In this document: positions 1-11,327 of the stretch, one piece after another
How positions within the stretch are numbered: the stretch's first letter is position 1
Layout of the letters: every line of letters starts with the position of its first letter
DNA from: Takakia lepidozioides
Lineage: Eukaryota > Streptophyta > Takakiopsida > Takakiales > Takakiaceae
Reading direction: 5' to 3'
DNA: 64,000 nucleotides
Assembly: GCA_030704615.1 (NCBI GenBank)
Contig: CM060732.1
Span: 2,604,001-2,668,000, forward strand
Position numbers and translations under genes: made by a program
Notes under the pieces: generated by a model
Database searches by the model: none
What the model was told of the DNA's origin: nothing
The model's input: the letters and a program-made list of their open reading frames with translations, nothing else

Positions 1-155
1 TAGGATCCTGTAGGGGGGAAATTTAAATGTGCCGTGGAGTGTTTGTTGAGGAATTGCAGCGTTAGCTTGAACTTTTTCCAGCCACCGCGCTGCTCCTCCT
101 CCATCCGGGAGGCTGCTGTCACGTCATTGAGCGTACTCCCTACTCTTTTTCAAGG

Positions 156-735
156 ATGCCGTGCCGCCGAAATCCACCGACTGCCATTATCATGGCCACG
201 ATTATGCTATGTTCAAACCAGAATCAGGAGACATCATTGTCTGGCCTCCTGTTTTCACAGACGCTGCTGGAATCAAGCAAGAGTCTTTGCGCGCAATGGA
301 GTATCTGGAGGGCTATTACCGCTTTGAGCGAGGTGAGGGCGAGGGTCAATGCGGTCCGTGGGTCCTGAAAATTGTTGACCTCGATATACCAAGCTGGAAA
401 GGGATGCCGGACAGATCACGCATGGCCTCGCTTTGGCGCTGGAAACTGCTGCCAGTGGACCAGGGAGGACGGCACCGGGGGAAAACTATATACGTGCAGA
501 TCACTCCGCTCTTCAGTGTTATGGAGACATTCGGCTGAGTTGCGAAGACGAATCGTACGGGCACATGAGGCCCACAGTGACCTTGTCAATGTATGATGGT
601 GGTATCATTGATGGACATGACATTGTCGTCGGCTCCAGCAAGGGCAGCAGAACGACCGAATTGCAGTTTACCTCGAGGTGCCGCAACAGTGATGAGCTTG
701 TTTTGAGGGGTATCGAAGTTCCGTCGACTTGGTGA
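156..735 (+). pseudogene. E3 gene of family A element, frameshifted copy
   Basis: Broken copy of a 192-residue protein whose intact versions lie at 43964-44542 and 53243-53821. The start ATG in the context AAGGATGCCGTGC is shared with those copies. The frame shifts a few codons after the start and again near 435, so the N-terminal two thirds and the C-terminal third are in different frames. Recognisable conserved blocks are HGHDYAMFKPESGDIIVW and YLEGYYRFERGEGEG early, and LSMYDGGIIDGHDIVV late, ending in VPSTW. I do not recognise the family. It converges on the methyltransferase pseudogene at 1918-4747, with array P2 in between. Confidence 0.7.
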
Positions 736-803
736 AGCCCATGTAGAAGGAGGAAGGGCTTAGTTTGTCTGCAGTTGGTAAATGTGAGACATCGTGTCCG
801 ATC

Positions 804-809
804 AATAAA
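804..809 (+). promoter_or_regulatory. Possible poly(A) signal downstream of E3
   Basis: AATAAA about 70 bp after the E3 stop. The same hexamer lies at the matching place, on the minus strand, downstream of the intact E3 copy (53168-53173). Conservation of the placement supports a role as cleavage/polyadenylation signal. Confidence 0.4.
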
Positions 810-991
810 CCCATCGTACCTCACTTCTGTATGAATTGTGTTCATTGTGTTGAATAACTGTCGGAATTGGCCACTGTTTACAATTTGATGTCTCATTTCT
901 ACAATGTGTCTGTCCGGATGAATATAGCAGAGTAAACCGGTATGTGAGTCATGTGTCAAGAATATACAGAGTAACGCCATGGTCGGACATT

Positions 992-1742
992 GAAATGCGG
1001 CACCCGCATTTCCCATGTCGGACATCGAAATGGCGGTGGCAATCATTTTCCGTCCAGGTACACGAAATACCAACCACGGGTCTATAATTGGACAGACAAC
1101 GAGGTTGGCATTGGCAAATGCGGGCGACGCATTTCCAGCTTGGCAATGGAAACTTCTTTTTGGACAAGGGAATGCGTGCCGCATTTCCCGTCCAACACTT
1201 CGAAAAGTGTGACATTTCCCGACCATCCGCGATGGAATGCGTTACCGAGCATTTCCGTGAGAGGGGTCCTGCAAATGGACAAATTGCGATGTCCGTTTCT
1301 GGAAAATGCGGCGCCGCATTTTCCATGTCCGTCATCGACTTTTTTTTTACAATGGAAATGCGGTGCCAATTTTTGCTGATGGGGCCTGCAGTTCGACACA
1401 ACGACCATCCCCAATATGGAAATGCGGCACCGCATTTCAATTTCCGCCATCTCCGACCTCCTTGTTCGACCTCCTTGTTCGACCTCCTTGTTCGACCATC
1501 TGTAAGCGTGGTGGCATCCCCATGCAATGAGCGGGAAGAGGCCAAAACTGGCGTGTGGACAAAAGGAAATTTTGGAAATGCGGCACCCCGCATTTCCAAT
1601 CGGTCCGATTACTTTTTAACTTATGCCAACATTGAAATGGAAAATTTAGTCCCTCCCCTGTTTTGGAAATGCCGTGCCGCATTTCCAAAAAGAGGTTCTT
1701 AGAGTTGCCTAAATATTTTGGAAATGCGTGCCCCCATTTCTG
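992..1742. repeat. Palindrome array P2 (copy 1)
   Basis: About a dozen copies of a 22-bp palindrome, GGAAATGCGG + 2 central bases + CCGCATTTCC, separated by irregular linkers of roughly 35-80 bp. Linkers often carry the complementary words TTGTCC and GGACA near the palindrome, which lengthens some inverted repeats. The block CTCCTTGTTCGAC is repeated in tandem near 1455-1495. Open frames that cross this block are by-products of the palindrome and are not annotated. P2 lies between the 3' ends of E3 and of the methyltransferase gene; matching arrays are at 18338-19060, 43170-43690 and 52557-52987. Confidence 0.9.
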
Positions 1743-1917
1743 ATTTTGGGAGCGTCGTGGTTTGGAGCGATTGTGTGGCTGGAATGCCACACTGGAGAGG
1801 GGTCAACGAATGTCTGGCAGAATTTTCCTTTATATAACTCCTGGAAGAGAATTTACATTTACAGAGACTTCTTAAAATTCTATTAATCTTGAAAATCATC
1901 CGAATCCTCATCCTGTT

Positions 1918-4747
1918 CTAGACTGTCCTGCTCCGCCTCCACCCCTCAGTGCCTTTCTCATCTCCAGCGGAGGACTGCTCGTTGGCCAGGCTTTCGAAAA
2001 TCCCATCTTCCCCTTGCGGAACTGTCCATCTCACCTTCGTTGGGTCGTCTTCCTCCCTGTCTGCGTCGCTCTCATCCGCTGAATCACATATGTACTTTCG
2101 TACCCGTCTACCTGTCTGAGCTGCTGCCAACTCTTTCCTTATCCTTCTGTCCTCCCTAGCCCTCTCCAAAATCTGCTCTACTTTACTGGGATTCTCACTT
2201 CTTCTAATCGCTGTATTTGCGAGTTTAGCTGCATAACTAGGAAGGGAGTAGTCCCTCACCGGGCTCGTCATGAAAGTCGGCCCTCGCAAAGAACGGGACA
2301 TTCTTCCTGGCAGGAAGTGTAGGCCCTACATGTTTCGACCCGGACCCTGCAATCCTGCACATGACAATCATCAACGAGACTAATGAGAACCACAGTCCGG
2401 AAATTCGTTTGACAAAAATGACCCAGAAGGCTTTGCAAACTTACAATGTTTGCACTCACTCGTATTCCGGGTTCTCCTCCGCATCAATGTCCACTGTGTC
2501 TTCCTCGGACTCCGACGAATCTGAGGAGACTTCCGCTCTGTTGGGAGCCTTAACATTCCGTTGCAGCCCTTCCAGATGGGATCCCCACATGGATGAATCC
2601 TCCTCGTAGGCAAAGAGGTGCCGGTCGGAAAATCGCCCAGCCCACATTGAGGCACTTGTTACAATGCCATCCACACATTACAACATGGCGCTTCAGATGT
2701 TGCGAACTACATCCTAACGAGAATTTGCAGAACAGCATAGATCAAGATTCTGCATACCTGTCCCACAGATGAGGTCGAGCACTGTGCCCTCCACGTCTGT
2801 GCATGTCTCCATAATTGTCTGAATGAAGGCAGGGCTCCGAGTCCGTGAGTACCGTGAGTTCCGCAGGGGTTGAGTGAGGGGTTCCGTTGAAGTGAGGCTA
2901 TGAGGGAGAAGTTCTTGGGAACGTTGTTGAACAGAACGTCGTAATCGAGGGGGTCGCAGTTCGGGTCAACCTTTCCTCCCTCCTTCCGGAAAGCAAAGGT
3001 GGAGTTCTCCTTCACAAAGCAGTACGCATCGAACTGCTTCGTCTGCATACACAGGGGGGAACGATTAGAAACCGAATGCGGCACCGCATTTGAAAACACC
3101 CAAGCAAATGAAATGGACGAGTGCCAGTGTCGTAATCACCTTCTTCCCTTCCGACCGAAGGCCCAATGTGTTGATGCACGTCCACTTCTTTTTCAGAATC
3201 GGGACGGCGCTCTTGCGGGTCCACTTCGCAATTCCTGTCTGAGTGTTTTTTCCTCTGCTCGCCAGGACAACCACACAGCCTCTGTCGTCCAACACCATGC
3301 GGGCAAGCCCGAATCCTTTCTTCCAAAAGTCCTCCGAGTACCTGTTCCAAGATGGCAAAGCTTGCAGTCCTTCCACAGGCTCTCCGTCCGGAATATCCAA
3401 GATGATCATATCGCAAGACCACTCGGTGGCATTTCCGCCCCTCCTACAATCCTTGTCTGCACACACCCTCTCAAAGAACGAGACCATATTCTGAAATCCT
3501 GGGTGTCGGAAGGCTCTTCGGCAGTCGCCTTCTTCAGTGCTCTGCCCTTCAGACCCTCCATGGTCTTCATGTATGCCAGCTTGGCTGCCCGTCCATCCAA
3601 AGCCGCCAAGAAACTCTCATTTACACACTGGACTACTGTTTCGGGAGCCACTTTCGCCTCTTCATTTCCACCGGCTCGAAAGGGTGCCCCCCTGGGGGGT
3701 TGAAGAGTGCCTTATTTGCCGAGCCAGTTCTCGTGCCTCTCGTGACAACGGTGGGCACAGGGGAGGCAGCCTACGTTTGGGGGGGTGGGCTGGTTGCAAA
3801 GTCTCCATCGGAGTCCTCTTCCTGAACAGGCTGTTTCTGCTTCTTCGTTTTGGCGGGTGTCACAACAGCTGCTCCTTGCTGGCGAGTCCTCTTCTTCGAC
3901 CCCTTCTGTTGGGCCTGCACAGCTGCATCCACCGTCTTTTGTGCCATCTCAGCTGCCTTTCTGGATTCTTCCAGAGCAGCAGATTCCTTTGCCGACTTTG
4001 GCCCAGCAGGGACACGTCTTTCCTTTCTCTTCTCTTCTGCCAAGGCGTGCAGATCTTTCTCAGACTCGTCAACAATACCGCCGGACATATCCAGGTACCA
4101 GGGGCATCCAACGAGATGCGTGGGATGCCATTGTTTCTGCATCTCGGGTGTGTAGACACAGCTTGGGCCCGCCACGGTCCAAGCCATGAAGAACGGGGGC
4201 TCTTGAGCCAGGGCCCCTGTCTGAAGGAGCACGTATTTCATATACCTGCAGGGCAGTCAGCATGCGTGAGCATAAGATTGGACGAACCTACTCGCAGAGT
4301 GCCACCGAAAACATAAAATGCGAATGCGGTGCCGCATTTCCGAGACAAACCTCGTAACCAGGCTTCGCATACAAGGGCAGCTGTGCTTCACCTGTAAACA
4401 ATTCGCATTGCAGCTTTCCCCGCTCCCTCCTGATGTGTAAACTCCACGCTCCTTCTTGCTGTCTGTAGCTCTCTGGCGAAAAGGTTGTCCTTGTACGCAC
4501 ATCTGAAACGTGTCACGTAGTCTTCCAATGTCTGTGTTCCATCCCATTTGACGTACAAGCCGAACGAATTTGTGTGCATTACGACTTGCTCCTTCGCATT
4601 CGACATTACCTGCGATTCCCACATGCATTGTCACGTAGCAGTTCAGGGAATTCATTTCAGAAAAGCAAATCTGGGGAAGTACCTTGAATTACCTGGAACC
4701 ACCAAGTCATGCGGTTGAGCCACACATCCACTGCAGGGTCGGAAACT
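1918..4747 (-). pseudogene. ParB-like/DNA methyltransferase gene, copy I (3' half)
   Basis: Minus-strand copy of exons d (part) to i of the gene best seen at 15480-18171. The methyltransferase part is recognisable: a motif-IV-like block CDMIILDIPDG near 3410, later the SAM-binding block DLICGTG near 2765 and the terminal exon at about 1918-2362. A palindrome sits in each of two introns (near 3080 and 4335). Defects: an in-frame TAG where copy II has CAG (near 3770), a 1-bp change near 3115 and a frameshift close to the C-terminus. Unlike copy II, the C-rich run near 3690-3700 keeps the reading frame. The 5' side is cut in exon d by the gypsy element starting at 4748, so the ParB-like half is missing here. 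Confidence 0.75.
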
Positions 4748-5858
4748 GAAAGGCCAAGACCAGAGTCTCGGAAGTGCCAAGGTATCCAGTTGAGTAGGCA
4801 ATGCTGCTGCTGGGTGGTCCACATAGCAATAACCCCCAACACACATGGTATAATTCATGTTTCCTGACCTTAATGGAATCTTGCAATTCCATTCTTTTTC
4901 CCCACTCCGTTCTCATGGTAGGTAACAGGAATTCCACTGGAAGTAATGCTTCCATACCATAAACTAATTGGAATGGTGTATACTTTGTGGTGACTTTATA
5001 GGAAGTCCTGTATGACCACAAAGCTGTCAGCAGCTTTGTATCCCAATCCGTTCTGTTCGCATTGACTATCTTAGCCAAGATAGTGCATAGTATTTTGTTG
5101 GTAGCCTCTGCCTGCCCATTACCCTGTGGGTAATATGTTGTACTCTTTCTATGTACAATCATGAACTCTTTAGTCAACAACTCAATGGTCTCATTCATGA
5201 AGTGACTTCCCTGATCACTGATAAATTCTAAGGGACAGCCAAATCGTGTAAGTATGTTCTCGTACAGGAACCTTGCTGTGGACTTGGCTGTGTTGTCCCT
5301 CAAAGCTTTAGCTTCCACCCACTTCGTAGTATAATCAGTGGCTGTAATTATGTACCTGCTCCGTGTATTCTTGGCTGGTGGGTTAATTGGTCCAACAAAG
5401 TCTAGTCCCCATTTCTGAAATGGTTCCGTAGGCATTGTAGGATGCAAGGCCATCCTTCCAGATCTCTGCAAAGGTCCTAGCCTCTGACATTCATCACAAC
5501 TCTGACAATACTCGTGTACATCTTTGAACAAAGTAGGCCACCAGTAACCTGCGAGTAGTATCTTCCTACTTGTACTCTCTTCTCCAAAATGACCTCCAGC
5601 CACTCCTTTATGAACTTCCTCCAGAACTTTATTTACTTCATGGTGGTACAAGCATCGTTTTAGTACTCCATCAGGTCCTAGCTTATACATTCTGCTTCCT
5701 ACCATAGTATAAGGTAAAGCTTTGATAGCGATTCTCTTCCTCTGCTCCTTACCATAACTAGGTGGGCACTGACCATGAGCAAGGTAGTATCTGATTGGCC
5801 ACTGCCAATCTAACCAGTCATCTCCACTGCAAAGAGACTCGCATCTGGTAATTGATCA
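4748..5858 (-). pseudogene. Integrase domain of gypsy pol
   Basis: Would insert the cDNA into the host genome. An N-terminal zinc-binding HHCC module is visible (HH near 5645, then CQSCDEC near 5500), followed by the catalytic core: the first Asp in LDFVGPINPP, the second in FISDQGSHF, and the Glu in the block YYPQGNGQAEATNKI. A GPY-like stretch (YTPFQLVYGMEALLPVE) follows. The frame differs from the RNase H frame, and the upstream part from about 5706 to 5858 contains stops. The C-terminus is replaced by host sequence read backwards from 4747, so the last residues of the open frame are not integrase. Confidence 0.88.
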
Positions 5859-5863
5859 TCTAT

Positions 5864-7440
5864 TCATGTGGCTGGTTCTCCTGTTGATAACCGTGACAAA
5901 TGATCCGCCACTAGATGCAGTCTCCCAGGCTTGTAAACAACCTCGAACTCAAACTCGTGCAAGATTATCAGCCATCTTGCTATTCTTCCGCTTATCAGAG
6001 GTTTGTTTACCAGGTATATCAGAGCCTGGTGATCCACATAGAACATAAACTTCTTGCCCAACAGGTAATGCCTGAATTTCTTCACTGCATAGATCATTGC
6101 CAATGCTTCTCTTTCCTTTGTGCTATAGTTCCTTTCAGCACTGTTCATCAACCGGCTAGCATAGTACACAGGTGAATCTATATTTCCGGTAACATTCTGG
6201 GCTAACACCGCTCCCAACGCTTCTCCTGATGCATCGCAGTGAACGTGAAATACTACATGCCAGTGAGGGTTAATCAGCACAGGTGTAGTTGTTACTGACA
6301 GTGTAAGTTCCTCAAACGCCTGTTGACATTCAGCTGTCCATGCAAACACTGCATCTTTCTTCAGTAGTTTGCTCAATGGTGCTGCTATTTGTGCATACCT
6401 CTTGACAAATCTTCTGTAATAACTGGTTTGCCCAAGGAATCTCCTTAGACTTTTAACATTCACTGGTGGTGGAGAGGCTTTAATGGCCTCTGTCTTTCTG
6501 GGATCCACAAGGAGTCCCTTCTTACACACAATGTGTCCCAGAAGCACCCCTGAGTTCACACAGAAAGTACACTTCTCTGGATTCAGGCCCAGACCTCTCA
6601 TCCTGCATTTGGCCAAACATAACTCCAATTTATGCAAGTGCTCATTCTTAGAGCTGTACACACTGAAATCATCCAAGAATACCTGCATGAAATCATCCAG
6701 ATACTCATGAAAAGATTACTTATCACTCTCTGAAAGGTCGCTGGTGCATTACAAAGTCCAAAGGGCATGACTTTGTATGCATAAGCCCCCCAGTCTGTGA
6801 TGAAAGCTGTTTTCCCTTGGTCTTCTTCTGCCACTTGCACTTGATTATAACCACTGAAGCCATCCATGAATGAGTACATCTCATGGCCTGCCACAGTGTC
6901 TAATACTGCTTCTGTGAATGGCAAGGGGAAAGGATCTTTCTTCGTACAAGCATTCAGCTTCTTGTAGTTCACACAAACTCTTAGTTTACCATTCTTCTTG
7001 GGAACTATCACAATGGGTGACAACCAAGTTGTATACTCTATTGGGTATATAAACTTAGCCTCAGCCAACTTCTTTATCTCTTCTCCAACCTTCTGTGCGT
7101 AGTTGGGATTCATTCTGTACCTCGCCTGCTTGATTGGTACTGACCCTGGTTCCAGTTCAATCTTATGCTGACAGACTTCAGGTGGTATCCCTTTTAGATC
7201 CTCATAGCTCCAAGCAAATACATCTCTGTATTTGATGAACAAGCTTTTAGCTTCTTCGAAGAATTCCGGCTCCAAATCAGCTCCTACTTTCACCATCCTC
7301 GGTTCCTCTTTAGTTCCCACATTCACTTCCCTCACCTGCTCATCAGCTGTGATTGTCCAACCAGTCACCACTTCATCCTGTAAGCTCACAGTGGCTGGTT
7401 CTTCTAGGATTTCTATTTCTCCTTCTCTTTCTTCATAGAA
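5864..7440 (-). pseudogene. Reverse transcriptase and RNase H of gypsy pol
   Basis: Copies element RNA into DNA. RT runs from the FAWSYEDLKGI block (about 7210) through SPIVIVPKKNGKLRVCVNYK, FMDGFSGYNQ and MPFGLCNAPATFQR. The frame then shifts near 6715, and the catalytic motif continues in the next frame as VFLDDFSVYS near 6670. RNase H follows (FHVHCDASGEALGAVLAQ near 6235; YASRLMNSAERNYSTKEREA) and ends at a TGA near 5864. A further frame change near 7420 separates RT from protease. At least two frameshifts make this copy inactive. Confidence 0.9.
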
Positions 7441-8132
7441 ATGTGATGGGTAATGCTGGTTTCCTCTTCAGTTGGTGTTGCTGTCACTACACCACAGCAG
7501 ATACCTCTCAAACAACTTAGGCTTTCCAGCCGCATCTCTGCAACCTGCTCCCACTCTGGGTGTGCAGCAAATCGGGTAGCTTCCTGCTCCTCATCCAGTC
7601 CTCCTTTCCAGTCATACTCTCTGACTCCTCGAGGTCTTCTTGTAGCAGGTAATCTACTAGATTTCTTTGTGGTAATTTGTATCTCGTGTATCCCATTATG
7701 CACGGTTAGTAACTGAGAATTCCAGTCATGGAATACCCTGGCCTGTTTCAGCCACGGACGTCCCAATAATAAGGAGTAAGCCTCCATGACTTCATCCATT
7801 TTCAACACAGTTACTGTGATCATAAAGATCATCTTCTGTATCTGTATCTTAACTCCTCTTATTAATCCCAATGGCTGTACACTTCTTTGATCTGCCATTG
7901 TTACTGTAAATGGGGCTGGTTTCATGTTACTTAGACCAAGCTTCTTCCTTAATTGGTCTGTCATGATATTTACTCCAGAACCTCCATCTATCAGTACATC
8001 AGTTAGTTCTGTGCTTCCAATTCTCAATTGGATTACTGGCATAGAATCATCAAAGTCCATGACTGTTTCTCGCCCTTCCGGCTTCACATTATAACTGGTC
8101 ACCTTGCTGTTCAGGTCTGTGTTTCCTGTCTC
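7413..8132 (-). CDS. Retropepsin-like aspartic protease region of gypsy pol
   Basis: Processes the Gag-Pol polyprotein. The active-site block VLIDGGSGVNIM lies near 7990 and a second conserved block, EAYSLLLGRPWLK, near 7775; both are typical of plant gypsy proteases that carry DGGS in place of DTGA. The region is in the same frame as gag and is separated from it by one TAG at 8133-8135, with no ATG needed downstream. It is therefore either a readthrough product or, more simply, gag-protease interrupted by a CAG to TAG change. It ends at a TAG at 7413, beyond the point where the RT frame must be entered. Confidence 0.85.
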   Translation of the reverse strand, partial: ETGNTDLNSKVTSYNVKPEGRETVMDFDDSMPVIQLRIGSTELTDVLIDGGSGVNIMTDQLRKKLGLSNMKPAPFTVTMADQRSVQPLGLIRGVKIQIQKMIFMITVTVLKMDEVMEAYSLLLGRPWLKQARVFHDWNSQLLTVHNGIHEIQITTKKSSRLPATRRPRGVREYDWKGGLDEEQEATRFAAHPEWEQVAEMRLESLSCLRGICCGVVTATPTEEETSITHHISMKKEKEK

Positions 8133-10553
8133 CTAGGCAATTCGATTGATTGCTTGATACAGCCTGTGCCTACAATAAGGTGCCACTGCTAATAGCTGTC
8201 CAATGGTAATTTCTGCTTTGGTCTGGCATATTACTTCAGCCAAAGTCTCTTCATTACTTTGCATGTCTGCATCTTCTTTCTTCCTTTCTTCCTCACTCCC
8301 TTCTTCTTCTCCATCAAAATCAGAGGAATCTGCCACAGGAATATCAGTACTCTTCTGCATTTCCCTTATAGTATCTGCCACTTCCTTGTGCAGTTCCTTC
8401 TCATCTTTCCAAGTCTCTTCATCTTCCGGCATATCATTGCCACCTTCATTATCATCTTCTTCCTCTACTACTGGAGGTATTAGTTTGGCTTTACTTCTTG
8501 TTACTATCATTGTACTTACTTCTGGTACAACACATGGCCTAACCATGTGAGCTGCCACCACTGGGCCCTCATTCACAGGAGCTCTCATCTCATTCTGGTG
8601 TCTTATCCAGAATGAACAGGCTGCCCTGCGATGTCCTGGCTGATTACAATAGTAACATAGTTCTTCACCATTGGGTCCTCGCCCTTGGTCTGTTCTTGGA
8701 TTATTTCTATAATCCTGATTCCCGGGCTGGTAATTCCCCCTTGGATTACCCTGATAGTTGCCTCTGGAATTTCCTTGGTAATTCCCTCTTGAATTACCTC
8801 TCCCTTCCATGCCATTGTTATAACCACCAGACCTACCATAGTGGTCCTGATCATTGTTTCTTCTTGGCTGGGGCTGCACCTGATGCACCCTTACTTGCCT
8901 AGGTTCTCTTGCAGCTGTCCTCCTGTTGTAGTAACAATTCTCAGTAGAATGGTTATCCATTTTACAGATAGTACAATGCTTCTCCTTCATGTGGCATTCT
9001 GTGGTGGTATGGCCTTCATTCTGGCACTTTGCACACCATACACCCTTCCTCCAATGTGTTACAGCCTCTGTGGCATATTTCTTCAAGATTTCTTCCAATC
9101 TTTTTTCATAGTTATCCCTCTTCAACTTCTCCTTTCTCTTACTCTTCCTTTTAAGTTCTTGCTCTTCTTCTTCATCTGACTCATCCTCAGAGTCCTCATC
9201 ATCTCTTTTCTCTCTCCTGAGCATTCCCAATTGCTCAATTCTGTTTGCAGTTTCAAATGCCTCCTCCACTGTATTATGGGGTAATATATCCACTTTCTTT
9301 TGCAACTCTGGTCTTAGTCCACTCACAAACCAAGTCTTCTGTAAACCGGGTGCTGGTACTGCAGCCAGCTTTTTCATCATCAATTCCATCTTTTCCATAT
9401 ACTCCTCAACAGTTTCATGCTTCTTTTGCTTTAACTGTTGTAAACTTCCATACACTTCATCTTCAGTTTTACTTGTCCTGAACCTATTTCGAAATGCTGT
9501 ACTCAAGCCATTCCAGGTTAGGAAATGATTATCAGGGAATCTTGCATACCATTCACTTGCTTTCTTGGTGAGTGAACAAGGAAACAATCTCATCTTGGCA
9601 TCATCGCCATTCTCATTGTTCACTATACACATGTGCTCAAATTGGCTAATGTGTACATCGGGATCCCCTTTTCCTGAATATATTGGAAAGGGTGGTTTTG
9701 CCCGTGTTGGTTGTAACGCCATCTGTGGCCCTACCTTCTGCCCACTGACAGGTGCTGGCACCCTTACTGGTGCTGGTCCTTCTGGACCTGTTGTTTTTGT
9801 GGTGGATCTTCCACCAAGTGGTGGCCCTTGAGCACTCCCCGCTTCTAGCCCCACGATATTCACAGTATTCCCAGCTTCAGTTGCACTACTTCCCACACTC
9901 CCTGTCCCCCCAGAGCCAGATCCAGGCCGCCCGCCTGATCCTCCTGAGCCGACACCTTCGTTGGCCTGTGATCCAAGTGCTCCACTTGATCCAGGTCCAA
10001 CGGGTTGGGATGTCCTGGTTGTAGTCTCAACCTCAGCTGTTGGGTCTACTTCTTCATATTCTTCCTCTTCCAATTTCTTCTCTCTGTTTTCATCCTCCAA
10101 GTTCTGCCCTTGGGTTTCTTCTTCACTCATGTAACTCAACTGTAATGGTGTTGGAGAGTCTGAACTCTCCGTTGGCTCTGCCACATCCTCTTCTCCTTCT
10201 TCACCTTCTGCTTCAGAAACTGGAGTTCCTGCTTTTGGTGTTCCATGCCAACTCTTATCAAAGATTTCTGTCAAATCTTTTATCCAGGGATGTACCTCAG
10301 ATCTTTCACCTCGTGATTGATCTTCTTCCTGTACCAATTCCCTTAATCTTTCTTGCAAAGAAACAGAAGGAGTGGCATCCAACTCTAGTTCTTCCGGTAT
10401 AGGTGATGTACTCTTTGATCTTAATGGTGTGAGAGGTCCAGATGATTCCCCTATGTCTATTCCTCTCTCCCAAAGATATGGATAATTAGCTTTCAGATAG
10501 CTTTCTCTTTTTGCTGAATATCTCTGGCGTCTAGCTTCTCTTTCATCACTCAT
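8133..10553 (-). CDS. Gag polyprotein of gypsy element (806 aa)
   Basis: Structural capsid/nucleocapsid protein, the longest intact frame in the window. In order: a basic and acidic N-terminus (MSDEREARRQRYSAKRES); a low-complexity acidic and Gly/Ser-rich region (about residues 100-280); a retrotransposon gag capsid domain (about 290-420; KASEWYARFPDNHF, MEKMELMMKKLAAVPAPGL); a charged stretch; and three zinc knuckles (CAKCQNEGHTTTEC, CTICKMDNHSTENC, CYYCNQPGHRRAAC) between about 515 and 660, with a Gly/Asn/Arg-rich linker before the third. The tail is acidic. A diverged copy of its N-terminus lies at 45538-45825 (+), which supports the same start codon. Confidence 0.93.
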   Translation of the reverse strand: MSDEREARRQRYSAKRESYLKANYPYLWERGIDIGESSGPLTPLRSKSTSPIPEELELDATPSVSLQERLRELVQEEDQSRGERSEVHPWIKDLTEIFDKSWHGTPKAGTPVSEAEGEEGEEDVAEPTESSDSPTPLQLSYMSEEETQGQNLEDENREKKLEEEEYEEVDPTAEVETTTRTSQPVGPGSSGALGSQANEGVGSGGSGGRPGSGSGGTGSVGSSATEAGNTVNIVGLEAGSAQGPPLGGRSTTKTTGPEGPAPVRVPAPVSGQKVGPQMALQPTRAKPPFPIYSGKGDPDVHISQFEHMCIVNNENGDDAKMRLFPCSLTKKASEWYARFPDNHFLTWNGLSTAFRNRFRTSKTEDEVYGSLQQLKQKKHETVEEYMEKMELMMKKLAAVPAPGLQKTWFVSGLRPELQKKVDILPHNTVEEAFETANRIEQLGMLRREKRDDEDSEDESDEEEEQELKRKSKRKEKLKRDNYEKRLEEILKKYATEAVTHWRKGVWCAKCQNEGHTTTECHMKEKHCTICKMDNHSTENCYYNRRTAAREPRQVRVHQVQPQPRRNNDQDHYGRSGGYNNGMEGRGNSRGNYQGNSRGNYQGNPRGNYQPGNQDYRNNPRTDQGRGPNGEELCYYCNQPGHRRAACSFWIRHQNEMRAPVNEGPVVAAHMVRPCVVPEVSTMIVTRSKAKLIPPVVEEEDDNEGGNDMPEDEETWKDEKELHKEVADTIREMQKSTDIPVADSSDFDGEEEGSEEERKKEDADMQSNEETLAEVICQTKAEITIGQLLAVAPYCRHRLYQAINRIA

Positions 10554-10574
10554 GTCCCATGTCTTTCATTTCTT

Positions 10575-11270
10575 TTAATGTGGCAATAACCAAAACTCTC
10601 TTCTGTAATATCTCTCGTATATGCCTGGGTTTCTTTCAAGCTTCAATGCACCCTTGGCTATACTTGAAGTCTCCGTTACCATATAACCATATGGCAAACA
10701 AGTCTGAAAAGCTGTTCTTGGTGTGAGTTTGATCCACAAAATATCCTTTGGAATCCAATTCTTTACCAGTACAAGCTCTTCATGCATATGAGTATAAACA
10801 TTCACCTTTCTTTCTTTCCAGCCTTCAAACTCTACTCGCTTAATGGATAGCAATGCTATCACATAAACCAATGTTGGTAACCAACGTGCTCTTCCTCTAC
10901 AGGCTACCTAATAAATCTTTATCACTCCTTTCTCCAGACCCCATTCTAGATCAGCATCATGCACTCGCTTAAGAATATTTTCTTTACAACCGTCTGGCAA
11001 TTCCAAGAACCTTTGAAAGAATTGTTTGGACAATCTTTCTTCCTTCGTTCCACAGGGAATTTGATTCACTTCAAATTCTTTAATGGTCCAACCACCATGA
11101 TCCCACCAGATGCCTGTCACATCTGGTTGTTCATGACTCAGTTCCCCAGTATGGTCGCCAAATGTCGCACTGCTTTTACTCACCCATCCCTTCGCTATCC
11201 GAGGCGGAAACTCCAAGATAGAAGAGTTGGAAATCTCTAAGTACTCAGCCCGCGCAGAACAATCAGTCAT
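10575..11270 (-). pseudogene. Pre-gag ORF of gypsy element (232 codons, one amber)
   Basis: Reading frame between the LTR and gag, starting MTDCSARAEYLEI and ending REFWLLPH, 21 bp before gag. A single in-frame TAG at 10908-10910 divides it; the copy at 45771-46284 has CAG (Gln) there and reads on through VACRGRARWLPTL. I recognise no domain. Ogre/Tat retrotransposons are known to carry an extra ORF upstream of gag, which makes a real protein plausible. Preservation of the frame in a second, diverged copy argues for past coding function. Confidence 0.6.
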
Positions 11271-11327
11271 GACCTACAGCTAGTGTATCATGGGGGTGTT
11301 TCCTATTTGTTTCCCTTTTGGCATTCA

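Noticed and set aside
8130-8140. Gag stop TAG as a programmed readthrough site
   Set aside because: Frame and position would allow it, but other ambers here correspond to CAG in sister copies and I see no obvious downstream pseudoknot. Simple mutation is the safer reading.
9752-10402. Plus-strand Leu/His-rich frames opposite gag
   Set aside because: Antisense shadows of the acidic and Gly-rich gag coding region.
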